Of a stretch of 64,000 nt of DNA, positions 18,203 through 26,385 are shown piece by piece. Made by a program: the position numbers and the translations under genes. Positions within the stretch are counted from its first letter, which is position 1. Each line of letters starts with the position of its first letter. The notes beneath the pieces are model-generated. The model searched no databases. It was not told where the DNA came from and worked only from the letters and a program-made list of their open reading frames with translations. The stretch is from an uncultured Chloroflexota bacterium (GTDB lineage: Bacteria > Chloroflexota > UBA4733): contig CALBSQ010000361.1 in the NCBI GenBank assembly GCA_937967325.1, positions 6,136 through 70,135 of the forward strand. The letters run 5' to 3'.

Positions 18203-18263
18203 CCCAGACGGATAGGCCGGTCGAATCCTGGTGATCGCCAATCGCGTCCTGCTTCCTACCACC

Positions 18264-18536
18264 TCACGCCGCCTCGTCTGCACTGCATGGCTTCGGAGTG
18301 GCGGCGACGGCGAGCGCCGCCAGCAAGAAGCCACCGGCGGCCAGGGAGAAGGCGAGCTGGTAGCTTCCTTGCACATCGAACAGCCAGCCGGCCAGCAGCG
18401 GTCCGAGGCTGCCACAAAGCGCGACTGGCCCCGCTAGTACACCGAAGAAGTATTGCGTCGTGCCGTAGGAGACGATCGTGGTAATGCCGAGGACGACGAC
18501 CAGGTCCCAGCCGTAGTACGAGCCGCCTGGCTCCGC
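18264..18536 (-). pseudogene. MFS transporter remnant with large internal deletion
   Basis: About 90 codons that join the beginning of a Major Facilitator Superfamily protein to its end. YYGWDLVVVLGITTIVSYGT with FGV is typical of the first helix of an MFS permease. It runs straight into LAGPVALCGSLGPLLAGWLFD and SYQLAFSLAAGGFLLAALAV, which is typical of helices 11-12 of the same family. Some 300 residues in between are missing, in frame. No start codon with a ribosome site was found. The product could not transport; this is a deletion pseudogene in a block of broken genes. Confidence 0.7.
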
Positions 18537-18704
18537 CCGCCCGGCTCGGATAGCCGGAGAGCGAGCAGACGTGCGCCGAGTGTACCGCCCACTTGAACAT
18601 GACTTGCCGCCAGGCCATTGCCAGGTCTGTAACTCGAATTGGGCGCCGGATTTCAGGTGAACCAGCGACCTTGGGTACCATACCGTGTGCGAGGAGAGGT
18701 CAGT

Positions 18705-19130
18705 GTGGCAGCATCCCTTCCAACCGGTCGAAACAACACGATTACCCGTGCATCGTCGCCCGCGACATCGGAGACGCTGGGACGCGAGGACGCGGGCGCA
18801 TCGGGCCCGCTTCTCGACTCTGCCAAATGGATTCCTACCATGGTCGAACGCATCGTGCGTGAATTTCAGCCGCTCAAGATCATCCTCTTCGGCTCGCAAG
18901 CGCGCGGTGATACTCGATGAGATAGCGATGTCGATTTGCTCGTGGTGTTGTCACGAGCGGAAAGCAAGCATGAGGCATCCGCTAGCATAATGCGCGTGCT
19001 ACGCGACCTCCCAGCCGCTGTGGATGTCGTCGTCACCACACCAGTCGAGATCGAGCACTTCGGTAGCGTAAGCGGTACGATTCTACGTCCGGCCCTGCAC
19101 GAAGGCTAGGTGTTGTATGACAGCCAGTGA
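18705..19130 (+). pseudogene. MNT-type nucleotidyltransferase with two in-frame stops
   Basis: The frame from GTG 18705 (preceded by GAGGAGAGG) encodes a minimal nucleotidyltransferase: FQPLKIILFGSQARGDTR, then TGA at 18918, then DSDVDLLVVLSRAES. Together these form the GSxARGDxRxDSDxDLLV active site, split exactly by the stop. The frame goes on to PAAVDVVVTTPVEIEHFG and a family-typical C-terminus, interrupted by TAG at 19107, ending with VLYDSQ at TGA 19128. Family members often act as antitoxins beside HEPN proteins; no HEPN gene follows. Two nonsense codons with the frame otherwise preserved indicate recent inactivation. Confidence 0.8.
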
Positions 19131-19785
19131 GGTCTGGACATCCGTTCAGCAGGATCTCGCCGCGCACGGGTTTTCCGAAGATCAAAGTCTGGCCGGTTGA
19201 CAAGCTCCGACCGTCACCGTACAGTGTGAGCTGGACGTATCGCTTGCTCTCAGGCAAGCGCCTTGCGCGAAAGGAGACATGCAATGGCTGTCGGCACGTA
19301 TGCCTCCCGGAGCGCGCAGAGGCGCCACGCCGCCTGAGGGCCAAGCTTGGTTCCTGAGGCAATCAGAGCCGTTTCCGCTTCCATCCCTGTGGTGAACGAG
19401 TAGTCTCGTCCCGCTAATCAGGATGTGAGGTGCAGCGGCGCTCATCCGCGCGTACTCCTTCATCTACGCTGCTCTGGTCGAGGCCATCACTTCCGAAGCC
19501 GTAGTCGGCCAGTGGTCATGCGTGTCCAGCCCGACGGCGACGCTTGCTAACGGGACGACCGTTGTTGCGCATCGGCCTCAACGTTTGGGGCTGCTGGGCC
19601 AAGCTCCGGACGTTGCTCCCGGCCCCTAGGACCTGGAACATCCGGCGCAGACCCCGACAAGCATACGGACCACCACATGTGGGTGGATACGACGAAGAAA
19701 AGGAATGTTGCAGAGAATGCATCTCGACCAGAGTACGGCAATCAGGGTGAAAGAAGGACAACACGATCAGCGCAAGGAGCAGAAT
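19131..19785. other. Gene-poor stretch before rsgA
   Basis: These 655 bp hold no frame with recognisable protein features on either strand. Frames are Arg/Cys/Ser-rich and interrupted. It may be the degraded remains of further genes, as the neighbours upstream are pseudogenes. No tRNA-like fold was found. Confidence 0.4.
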
Positions 19786-20781
19786 GTGATCTCGGCTCAG
19801 CTCGATAACGAATCGGCGCAGGCCGGCTCGACCGCTGAAGGGACCGTGTTCAGGAAGAGCACCGGTATGTACGCCGTTGCCGGCGCGGGAAGGACGTGGA
19901 ACTGCACCCTATCCAGCAAGCTGCGCAAGCAGCTCGTCTATCCCATCGCCGACCCCGGCTCGATCCGCCGGCACGTCGTCTCTGTCGAAGACATCCGGAT
20001 GGTCGACCCCATCGCCATCGGCGATGTCGTCCGCTTCGTGGACGCCGGTGACAACAGCGGGATGATCACCGAGGTGCTGCCAAGAAAGAGCAAGCTCGTC
20101 CGGCGGGCGGCCGGCTCCAAGCCGCTGGAGCAGGTGATCGTCGCCAACGTGGACCAGGTGCTCATCATCTGCGCGGCGGAGCGGCCGGCGCCGTCGTGGG
20201 AGCTGGTCGACCGCTACCTGGCGGCAGCGGAAGCGGCGGCGCTTCCGGCGCGCATCTGCATCACCAAGGCGGACCTCATCGACGCCGCCACGATCGACGC
20301 TGAGCTCGACATCTACCGAAGCATCGGCTATCCCACCCACCTGACCAGCGCGGTCAACGGCCTGGGGATGCCCGAGCTGAAAGAAGCGCTCCAGGGACGG
20401 CTCTCCGTGCTGGCCGGAAAGTCCGGGGTCGGCAAGACCTCCCTGCTCAACACCGTGCAGCCCGAGCTGGGCCTGCGAGTGGGCGAGGTGAGCGGCCAGA
20501 CGGGCAAAGGCAAACACACCACCAGCTACCTGGAGATGTTCGCCCTCGATGGCGGTGGAAGCGTGGTGGACACGCCGGGCATGCGCGAGTTCGCCCTCTG
20601 GAACGTGCGCAACGTCGATCTGGCGACGCTATTCCCCGACTTGCGGCCGTACGTGGGACGCTGCCGTTTTGGCCTCGACTGCAGCCACAGCCACGAGCCG
20701 GGCTGCGCCATGAAGGAAGCGGTGGTGTCTGGCAAGGTAGCGCAGCGGCGTTATCACAGCTACTTGCGCATGGCAGGCTGA
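19786..20781 (+). CDS. rsgA: Ribosome small subunit-dependent GTPase A
   Basis: A 331-aa circularly permuted GTPase that checks and releases assembly factors from the 30S subunit. After an N-terminal OB fold come the permuted G motifs: TKAD (160-163, G4), GKSGVGKT (211-218, G1) and DTPG (262-265, G3). The C-terminal zinc site is C293, C299, H301 (or H303) and C307 in CRFGLDCSHSHEPGC. GTG 19786 is taken as start because AAGGAG lies 6 bp upstream; the frame extends further 5' without family similarity. It is intact although genes on both sides are broken. Confidence 0.92.
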   Translation: MISAQLDNESAQAGSTAEGTVFRKSTGMYAVAGAGRTWNCTLSSKLRKQLVYPIADPGSIRRHVVSVEDIRMVDPIAIGDVVRFVDAGDNSGMITEVLPRKSKLVRRAAGSKPLEQVIVANVDQVLIICAAERPAPSWELVDRYLAAAEAAALPARICITKADLIDAATIDAELDIYRSIGYPTHLTSAVNGLGMPELKEALQGRLSVLAGKSGVGKTSLLNTVQPELGLRVGEVSGQTGKGKHTTSYLEMFALDGGGSVVDTPGMREFALWNVRNVDLATLFPDLRPYVGRCRFGLDCSHSHEPGCAMKEAVVSGKVAQRRYHSYLRMAG

Positions 20782-20829
20782 CGTGCGACGCTACCCGCGA
20801 CCCAGCAACTTTGGGTAATCACGCAAGCG

Positions 20830-20890
20830 TTTCCGGTGGTGAGGTGTAGGGGCAGGCACGAGGCCAGCCCCTACACCTCACCACCGGAAA
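20830..20890. repeat. Perfect 24-bp palindrome with 13-nt loop
   Basis: Left arm 20830-20853 (starting TTTCCGGTGGTGAGG) is the exact reverse complement of 20867-20890. The inner part GTGTAGGGGC is shared with 18166 and 16879. Lying just after rsgA, it could also act as a terminator, but it is best seen as a dispersed palindromic repeat. Confidence 0.9.
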
Positions 20891-20994
20891 TCGCCGCGCC
20901 AATTCCCGAACCCTTGTTAGGCGTCAGGCGACCCGTTCTCTCCGCATGCTGTAGGATGCCCAGGACTCCTGCGAATCCACCTTTGAGAACACCG

Positions 20995-21705
20995 ATGCGA
21001 TTGCTGATCGTCGAGGACGAGGAGCGTCTGGCTGAGGCCATCGCGCAAGGACTGCGACGGCAGGACTACGCCGTCGACATCGCGCTGGACGGGCAGACCG
21101 GCTATGACCTAGCCGTGGTTGAGGACTATGACCTCGTCATCCTCGACCTCACCCTGCCCGCGCTTGATGGGTTGGAGGTCTGCCGCCGCCTGCGCCGCGA
21201 ACGGCCTGGCCTCCCGATGCTGATGCTCACCGCGCGCTCGCGACCGGCCGAGCGGGTGCTGGGCTTGGATCAGGGGGCCGATGACTACCTCGTCAAGCCG
21301 TTCCACCTCAGTGAACTGGTGGCGCGTATCCGCGCCCTCCTGCGCCGGACGCAGGTCAACCGAACTCCGACGCTTACCGTCGGGCCGCTCTGGCTCGACC
21401 CGGCCGCGCACATCGCGACCTGCGCGGGCCGGCGCCTGGAGCTGACCGGCAAAGAGTTTGCTACCCTGGAGTACCTGCTTCGCCAGTCGGGCAAGGTGGT
21501 CAGCACCGAGGAGATCCTCGAGCACGCGTGGGGCCGTGACACCGACCGCTTCAGCAACACGGTGCGGGTCCACCTGACCACCTTGCGGCGCAAGCTGGCC
21601 GCGGCAGGCGGAGAGGGGTGAATCGAGACGATTATCGGGGTAGGGTATCGTGTGCGGCCATCGGAGAAACGAGCCGAGGAGCCACATGGGGAACCGCCTC
21701 GCTAG
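20995..21705 (+). pseudogene. OmpR-family response regulator, stop codon in the DNA-binding wing
   Basis: Residues 1-120 are an intact receiver domain with phospho-acceptor Asp51 (VILDLTLPALDG), acidic pocket VEDEE and Lys101 (LVKPF). A winged-helix output domain follows (LTGKEFATLEYLLRQSG, NTVRVHLTTLRRKL). The frame stops at TGA 21619 after 208 codons, but the next codons continue in frame as IETIIGVGYRVRP, the conserved terminal hairpin of OmpR regulators, to TAG 21703. That original end overlaps the kinase start at 21686, as is usual for such pairs. Without the wing, DNA binding is probably lost. ATG 20995 is chosen by family alignment. Confidence 0.85.
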
Positions 21706-22961
21706 GTGGCGCCGGACGGGCCTGACGCTACGCGCGCGGCTGACTCTCTGGTCGGCCGCCTGGTTGTTTCTGATCACCCTCGGTCTGACGCTGTTCTTCA
21801 ATACTGCGTACGGCTACTTCCTCGACCATGCCGGGAGCGTCGTCCCGCTGCCGTTCTCATCCCCGGCAGTGGTGGCGCCCGCCACACCGCTCGCAAAGGT
21901 GGGACCCGCCGCCAACGGAGCGAAGCCGCCTCCGGCGGTGCCGGTTCCCGTTCCTGCTGCTACCAGTCGGCTCCCGGCCGCCGTCGCGGTGCGCGACATG
22001 GCGGCCGCCACGAGAAGGCTGCTCTGGCTGGTATCCATCGCGGCGCTCGTCCTGGCAGTCGTCATCGGCGGTGTTGGCTCCTCCCTACTGACGAAGCGAC
22101 TGCTGCGCCGTCTGCATGACGCCAGCGTGGTGACGGGACGCATCCGGGCCACTACCCTGAGAGAGCGCCTCCCGCTATCCGGACCACAGGACGAGCTGGC
22201 GAACCTCGTGGCTGCTGTGAACGCCTTACTCGACCGGCTGGAGCTGTCTGTGCAGGAACAGCAGCAGTTCGTGGCCGATGTTTCCCACGAGCTGCGGACG
22301 CCGCTCGCGGTGCTGCAGACCAACCTGGACGTCACGACGAGCGATCCGGCCGCGGCACTGGAAGATTGTCGCCACATGGCCGCCGTCCTGCAACCATCGG
22401 TACAGCGCCTGGAATTGCTGGTCGAGCAGCTCTTGCTGTTGGCACGCGAGGCCAAGATCAGCGACTTCGAGGCCGTGGTGCTCGGCCCACTATTGGAGGA
22501 GGTAGTAGAGCAGTCGCACTCAGCGGCGCAGCGGCAGCAGGTCCGCGCGCCTGAGTGGCGATGCCTCGATTGCCGTTCTCGGCAGCATCACGCTGCTCAC
22601 CTATCTCGTGCGCAACCTGGTCGACAACGCTATCGCCTACAACCGGCCTGGCGGGTCCGTAGAAATACGCCTGACGCCAGACAGTATATGGGCCGTTGTT
22701 GCCGTCGAAGACACCGGCATGGGCATCCCCGAGCCGCGCAGGCACGGCTGCTCGAGCGCTTCTACCGCGGGGAGGCAGCGCGGAGGCGAAGCCCGAACGG
22801 GCTGGGCCTGGGTCTGGCGATCGTGCAGCATCTGGCACGGCAGCACGGTGACAGTGAGTAGTGAAGCCGGCGCCGGGTCCACCTTCACCGTCCGCCTGCC
22901 GCTGGCACCGGAGACAGCCGGCACAATGCCCGAGCACCTCGATCCCGTGACCCGACAGTAA
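21686..22961 (+). pseudogene. Sensor histidine kinase with three frameshifts
   Basis: The N-terminal part is normal: two membrane helices (about residues 24-44 and 112-135), a Pro/Ala-rich periplasmic loop, HAMP, and an H box VADVSHELRTPLAVLQTNLD. After about 22545 the frame moves by one base to give LVRNLVDNAIAYNRPGG (N box) and VEDTGMGIPEP (G1). It moves back near 22730 for LLERFYRG and NGLGLGLAIVQHLARQHG (F and G2 boxes), and again near 22845 for TVTVSSEAGAGSTFTVRLPL. Every kinase motif is present but in alternating frames, so no complete kinase can be made. Partner of the equally damaged regulator upstream. Confidence 0.87.
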
Positions 22962-23220
22962 CGCTTTGTTCGGCGGGCAATCAGAGCCGGCCCTGCGCCC
23001 TGGTACGCCGCCTACTCTCTTTATGCGGACCTAACACCCGATTTGGTATACCAGCACTGACCGGCGCGTACGGCCCCACGTGAGCGCCGGTCGCGGGAGC
23101 CGGCAGCGCCGCTTGAAGAACACCCTCCTCCTGGCGGCGCCGCACCCGGCCTACCCGGAATGTGGGGGCCGGGCGCAGCGCCGGACCTTGTTGGTGCGTT
23201 GGTTGGGAAAGGGAAACGTC

Positions 23221-23663
23221 GTGACCCATTTCCGGTATGTGCGGCTGCTGCCGTGCTGTCTCCTCCTCATCGCCCTTGCCCTCGATTGGCGCGGGAGCGC
23301 GTTCGCCGCCGGGCCACCCGCGGCGCAACCGGCCGCCGCGTCGTCCGCGGGGGAGGCGCTATACCCCAGGCTGGCTACGGCATCCGCGGCTCCCTGGATG
23401 GCGGCTACATCGCCTACTACGGCCCCTACTACGAGCAGCCCAATGCCCTCCTGTCAGTCCAGATCAACTACACGCCCGCGAGCGCTACGGTGCAGCTCGG
23501 CATCTGCACCGGCACGACGCAGGGCAGTTGCTTCAACTGGCAGCCCATCTCGAACGGTTCCGGGAGTGCCGGCTGGCAGGTGCAGCAGGCGGGCTACTTC
23601 TACCTGGCCATCTGGAACCAGGCGGCGGGCAGCATCGACTACAACGGCGTGCTGCAAGCGTGA
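23221..23663 (+). pseudogene. Small secreted protein, one frameshift
   Basis: GTG 23221 follows GGGAAAGGG and starts a signal peptide (YVRLLPCCLLLIALALDW, then AFAAG). After GEALYP the frame is lost near CCCC at 23364-23367. One base over, the sequence continues as QAGYGIRGSLDGGYIAYYG to IWNQAAGSIDYNGVLQA and a stop at 23663. The mature part, about 95 residues, is rich in Tyr, Gly and Asn with a Cys pair (GICTGTTQGSCFNW), so it looks like an extracellular beta-rich domain. Family not recognised. The break lies in a short C run, so a sequencing error is possible. Confidence 0.55.
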
Positions 23664-23722
23664 CCTCCGCGGCGAGAAGCCGGGGTCCGGGGCGCGCCGT
23701 CGGCTCGGCTGAGGTACAGCTA

Positions 23723-23800
23723 GAAAGGAGGTAGCGAGACACAATGGGCTAGCGTTGGGGATGGCGAGTGGCACGCTCTTCATCGACAAGCGAAAGGAGG
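23723..23800 (+). other. Two identical strong Shine-Dalgarno-like elements
   Basis: GAAAGGAGG occurs at 23723-23731 and again at 23792-23800 in the 217-bp gap before the Asp-box protein. The first is followed by ATG GGC TAG, a two-codon frame. The second has no standard start codon at a proper distance. They may be remnants of lost gene starts or a leader. Confidence 0.4.
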
Positions 23801-23880
23801 AACAATAGACACAGGCCTGGCGGGCGACTGAAGCGCCCGTCAGGGCCGCCAAAACATACTCAGAATGAAAGGTTTACGAT

Positions 23881-25485
23881 ATGCACCGCCGAACAGTATT
23901 GAGGCTTTCGGCTATCTCTGCGGTGGCCCTAGGCACGGCTGGCGTGGGCTACCTGGCCGTACCGCAAGTCGTCCGCGCCGGCATCAACTCGCAGGCCGCA
24001 CGCACCCATGTCCTCTTAAGGCGCCCGACTCCCTCGGCGGCGCAGCCACGGACGCTGGAGTGGGCGTGGCAGGCGGCGTTGCAGCAGGGCCGCGCCTGGA
24101 GCCCAGACGCCGTGGTCGTAAGCCTGGTCAGCCGGGACCTTGCCACCGGGGGCGTGTCCACCGAGCTCGGCAGCGCGGGCTCCTCGGGGGGCCGCGCCGT
24201 GTGGGAGGCCACCCTCGTAGCGCCGAGCAAGCCGAGCCAGCAATTGCGCGTCCGGCTGGCCAACGGCGCCGTCGTCGGGGCCGTCGCGGAGCCGCGCGTC
24301 TCTGACGCGCCGCCCGTCGCCCGTGCCCCCGCGCTCGACAGCGCCAGCGCCCTGGCCGCCGCCCGCGCGGCGCAGCCGCTCCTGGCGCCCACCGATGGCA
24401 AGAGCCATGGCTACGAGTTCATGGCCGGCACCGGGCAGGATAGGCGGGCGACCTTGGCGGTGGTCGGCAGCAGCCGCGGCATGCGCGCGAAGGTCGACTT
24501 CGACGCGGTATCGGGGAAGCTGGTCGGCGCCTCGGTATACGCCTTCACCTCGGGTGGGGTGATCTACTCCGCGGATGCCGGCCAGACCTGGTGGGCCAGC
24601 AGCCTGACCGGGCGGCAGGTGCAGCAGGTCGCTGAGGTACCCGGCCAGCCCGACGTGGCCTACGCGGCGGCGATGGCCCGCGGGGCGCTGGTGTCCAGGA
24701 CCGGCGACGGCGGGCGCAGCTGGCGCGATGTCGGGCGCCTGCCCGACGAGGCGGGGCTGTGGGTGACCGGCATGGCGGTTGTCCCTCAGGCCGGCGGCAG
24801 CCCCATGCTCGCCGTTGGTATGCTCTCGGGCCTGTGGCTCTCGAAGGACGGCGGTGCGACGTGGGCGCACAACACCGCATTGCCCTCGGGGACCGTGCAG
24901 TGGATGGCGGCGGCTGGGCGCGAGCTCCTGGCCAGCGTCTCGAACTTTGGCGCGCCCGAGAACGAAGGCGTCTACGGCTCCGCCGACTTCCAGCACTGGC
25001 GGCGTGTGCTCCCGGACACCTTGCGCCTCTGCGCGATGGACGGCGGCCAGGCAGCGGTGGCGCTGCACGTGAACGGGGCGACGACCGCCGACCAGATAGC
25101 CGGGACCGCGACGGCCCCGCTCACCTTCCCCATCCGAGCCATCCGCGTCGCGGGGACGATCGCGCCGGGCCGGCCGCTGCTGGCCGACGACACCACGCAG
25201 GTCGCCCTCTCGGTCGACGGCGGCCGGAGCTGGGCGACCACGTTGCGGACCGCCACCGCGGACATCGCGGTCGGCCCGACCGGCACCGGCTCCGAGGTGG
25301 CGATCGCGGGCGGTTTCCGCACCGGCGTCTTCCGCTCCGCGGATGGCGGGCGGACCTGGCAGCAGGTCGTGAGCCGGGCGTCCTCCATCCTCCCGGGCAG
25401 CGATGAGGTGGGGAGCCTGGCCTTCGAGGCGCCGGGCCACGTGATCGCAACGCAGGGAGGTAATCAGACATGGCAGTCATTGTAA
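23881..25485 (+). CDS. Exported Asp-box (BNR) repeat protein
   Basis: A 534-aa protein with a Tat-like signal (MHRRTVLRLSAISAVALG, cleavage near VVRAG). Residues 40-200 are Ala-rich with no assigned fold. From about 220 to the end there are repeated Asp-box motifs: SADAGQTWW, TGDGGRSWRD, SKDGGATWA, SVDGGRSWA and SADGGRTWQQ. These mark a beta-propeller like those of sialidases and Ycf48/HCF136-type proteins. No sialidase catalytic residues were identified, so a binding or scaffold role is more likely than hydrolysis. It is intact among broken neighbours that also encode exported proteins. Confidence 0.75.
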   Translation: MHRRTVLRLSAISAVALGTAGVGYLAVPQVVRAGINSQAARTHVLLRRPTPSAAQPRTLEWAWQAALQQGRAWSPDAVVVSLVSRDLATGGVSTELGSAGSSGGRAVWEATLVAPSKPSQQLRVRLANGAVVGAVAEPRVSDAPPVARAPALDSASALAAARAAQPLLAPTDGKSHGYEFMAGTGQDRRATLAVVGSSRGMRAKVDFDAVSGKLVGASVYAFTSGGVIYSADAGQTWWASSLTGRQVQQVAEVPGQPDVAYAAAMARGALVSRTGDGGRSWRDVGRLPDEAGLWVTGMAVVPQAGGSPMLAVGMLSGLWLSKDGGATWAHNTALPSGTVQWMAAAGRELLASVSNFGAPENEGVYGSADFQHWRRVLPDTLRLCAMDGGQAAVALHVNGATTADQIAGTATAPLTFPIRAIRVAGTIAPGRPLLADDTTQVALSVDGGRSWATTLRTATADIAVGPTGTGSEVAIAGGFRTGVFRSADGGRTWQQVVSRASSILPGSDEVGSLAFEAPGHVIATQGGNQTWQSL

Positions 25486-25673
25486 TGCGCTGACGGGAAG
25501 TCCCGCCTGGCCATTGGGAACGATTCAAGAGCCGCCATCGTCTACCAAGGAGTGCTCCACTCGAACTCCTATCGTGAGCACGGGCACGCGCGACGTAGGG
25601 AAGGGATACACCAACCGGAGGTGTGGACGAACCGACGCCATCTCCCGGCAAAGGGCGTGAGAGGAAGGGACCC

Positions 25674-26218
25674 ATGAAACATCTCGGCACGTGGTTTGTT
25701 GCGCTGCTGACGCCGGGCGTCCTGCTCCTCGGTTGTGGCTTCGGCGCTGCCGGCAGCGCCAGCCCCATGCACGTCGCGGCTTCGCGAGCCAAGGCGTATC
25801 AATCGATCCAGGAATTGGACAGGACGCCATTGCCGTCGTTCGCATCACCGCGACCACCTCCCGCTCGATCGAGCAGACGGGTGGCATTCCCTACACCGTC
25901 ACCCAGGTCAAGGTGGATCAGGTGCTGCGCGGGGCCGTCGATGGGGCGACGATCAAGCTGCGGCAGCTGGGCGGCCCGAACGGGACGATGGTGATCGAGG
26001 ACAGCGCACCGCTGGTCCGTCCCGGCAACTCCTACGTAGCTTTTGTCTGGCGCTTCACCTATGGGCCGGGCAGGGATACCGATCAGTACTACCCGGTAGG
26101 CGGCGGTCCCGGGTTGTTCCTCGACCAGGGTGGGACGTTGAAACGCCTGGACCCGGAATCGCCGGACCTGCCCGCAACCATCACCCTGAGCGACTTGGCG
26201 CATCAGCTCGCGCATTAG
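25674..26218 (+). pseudogene. Small lipoprotein, one frameshift
   Basis: ATG 25674 follows GAGAGGAAGGG and starts a lipoprotein signal (WFVALLTPGVLLLGCGFG, Cys21). The frame runs to about 25790, after which the sensible sequence lies in another frame: IGQDAIAVVRITATTSRS, then GIPYTVTQVKVDQVLRGA, to YVAFVWRFTYGPGRDTDQYY and a stop at 26218. The second half looks like a beta-rich surface domain, and families of this kind often report or bind on the outer face of the membrane. The gene is disrupted by one shift between about 25755 and 25815. Family not recognised. Confidence 0.6.
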
Positions 26219-26385
26219 CAGGCGCCAGATGCCCTAGTGCATCAACAGGAGACCTGTTGGGCCATGTGTGCAGAACGACAAGAAGGAGTTTATCTGGAAA
26301 CACCCCAGACCCCGCCCTGACGCGGCACTAGGCGATCTTGTCGATTCAGGTGCGCCGGCTCTCCTTGTTGCCGTTCGGTCGGAGG

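Noticed and set aside
19033..19764. Possible transposase remnants before rsgA
   Set aside because: No DDE, HUH or resolvase motif could be found in any frame, and no inverted repeats bound the region.
18705..21705. Recoding of TGA as a sense codon in the MNT and response regulator genes
   Set aside because: RF2 with its own UGA-dependent control is present and TGA ends many intact genes here. A TAG also interrupts the MNT gene, and neighbours carry frameshifts, so decay explains it better.
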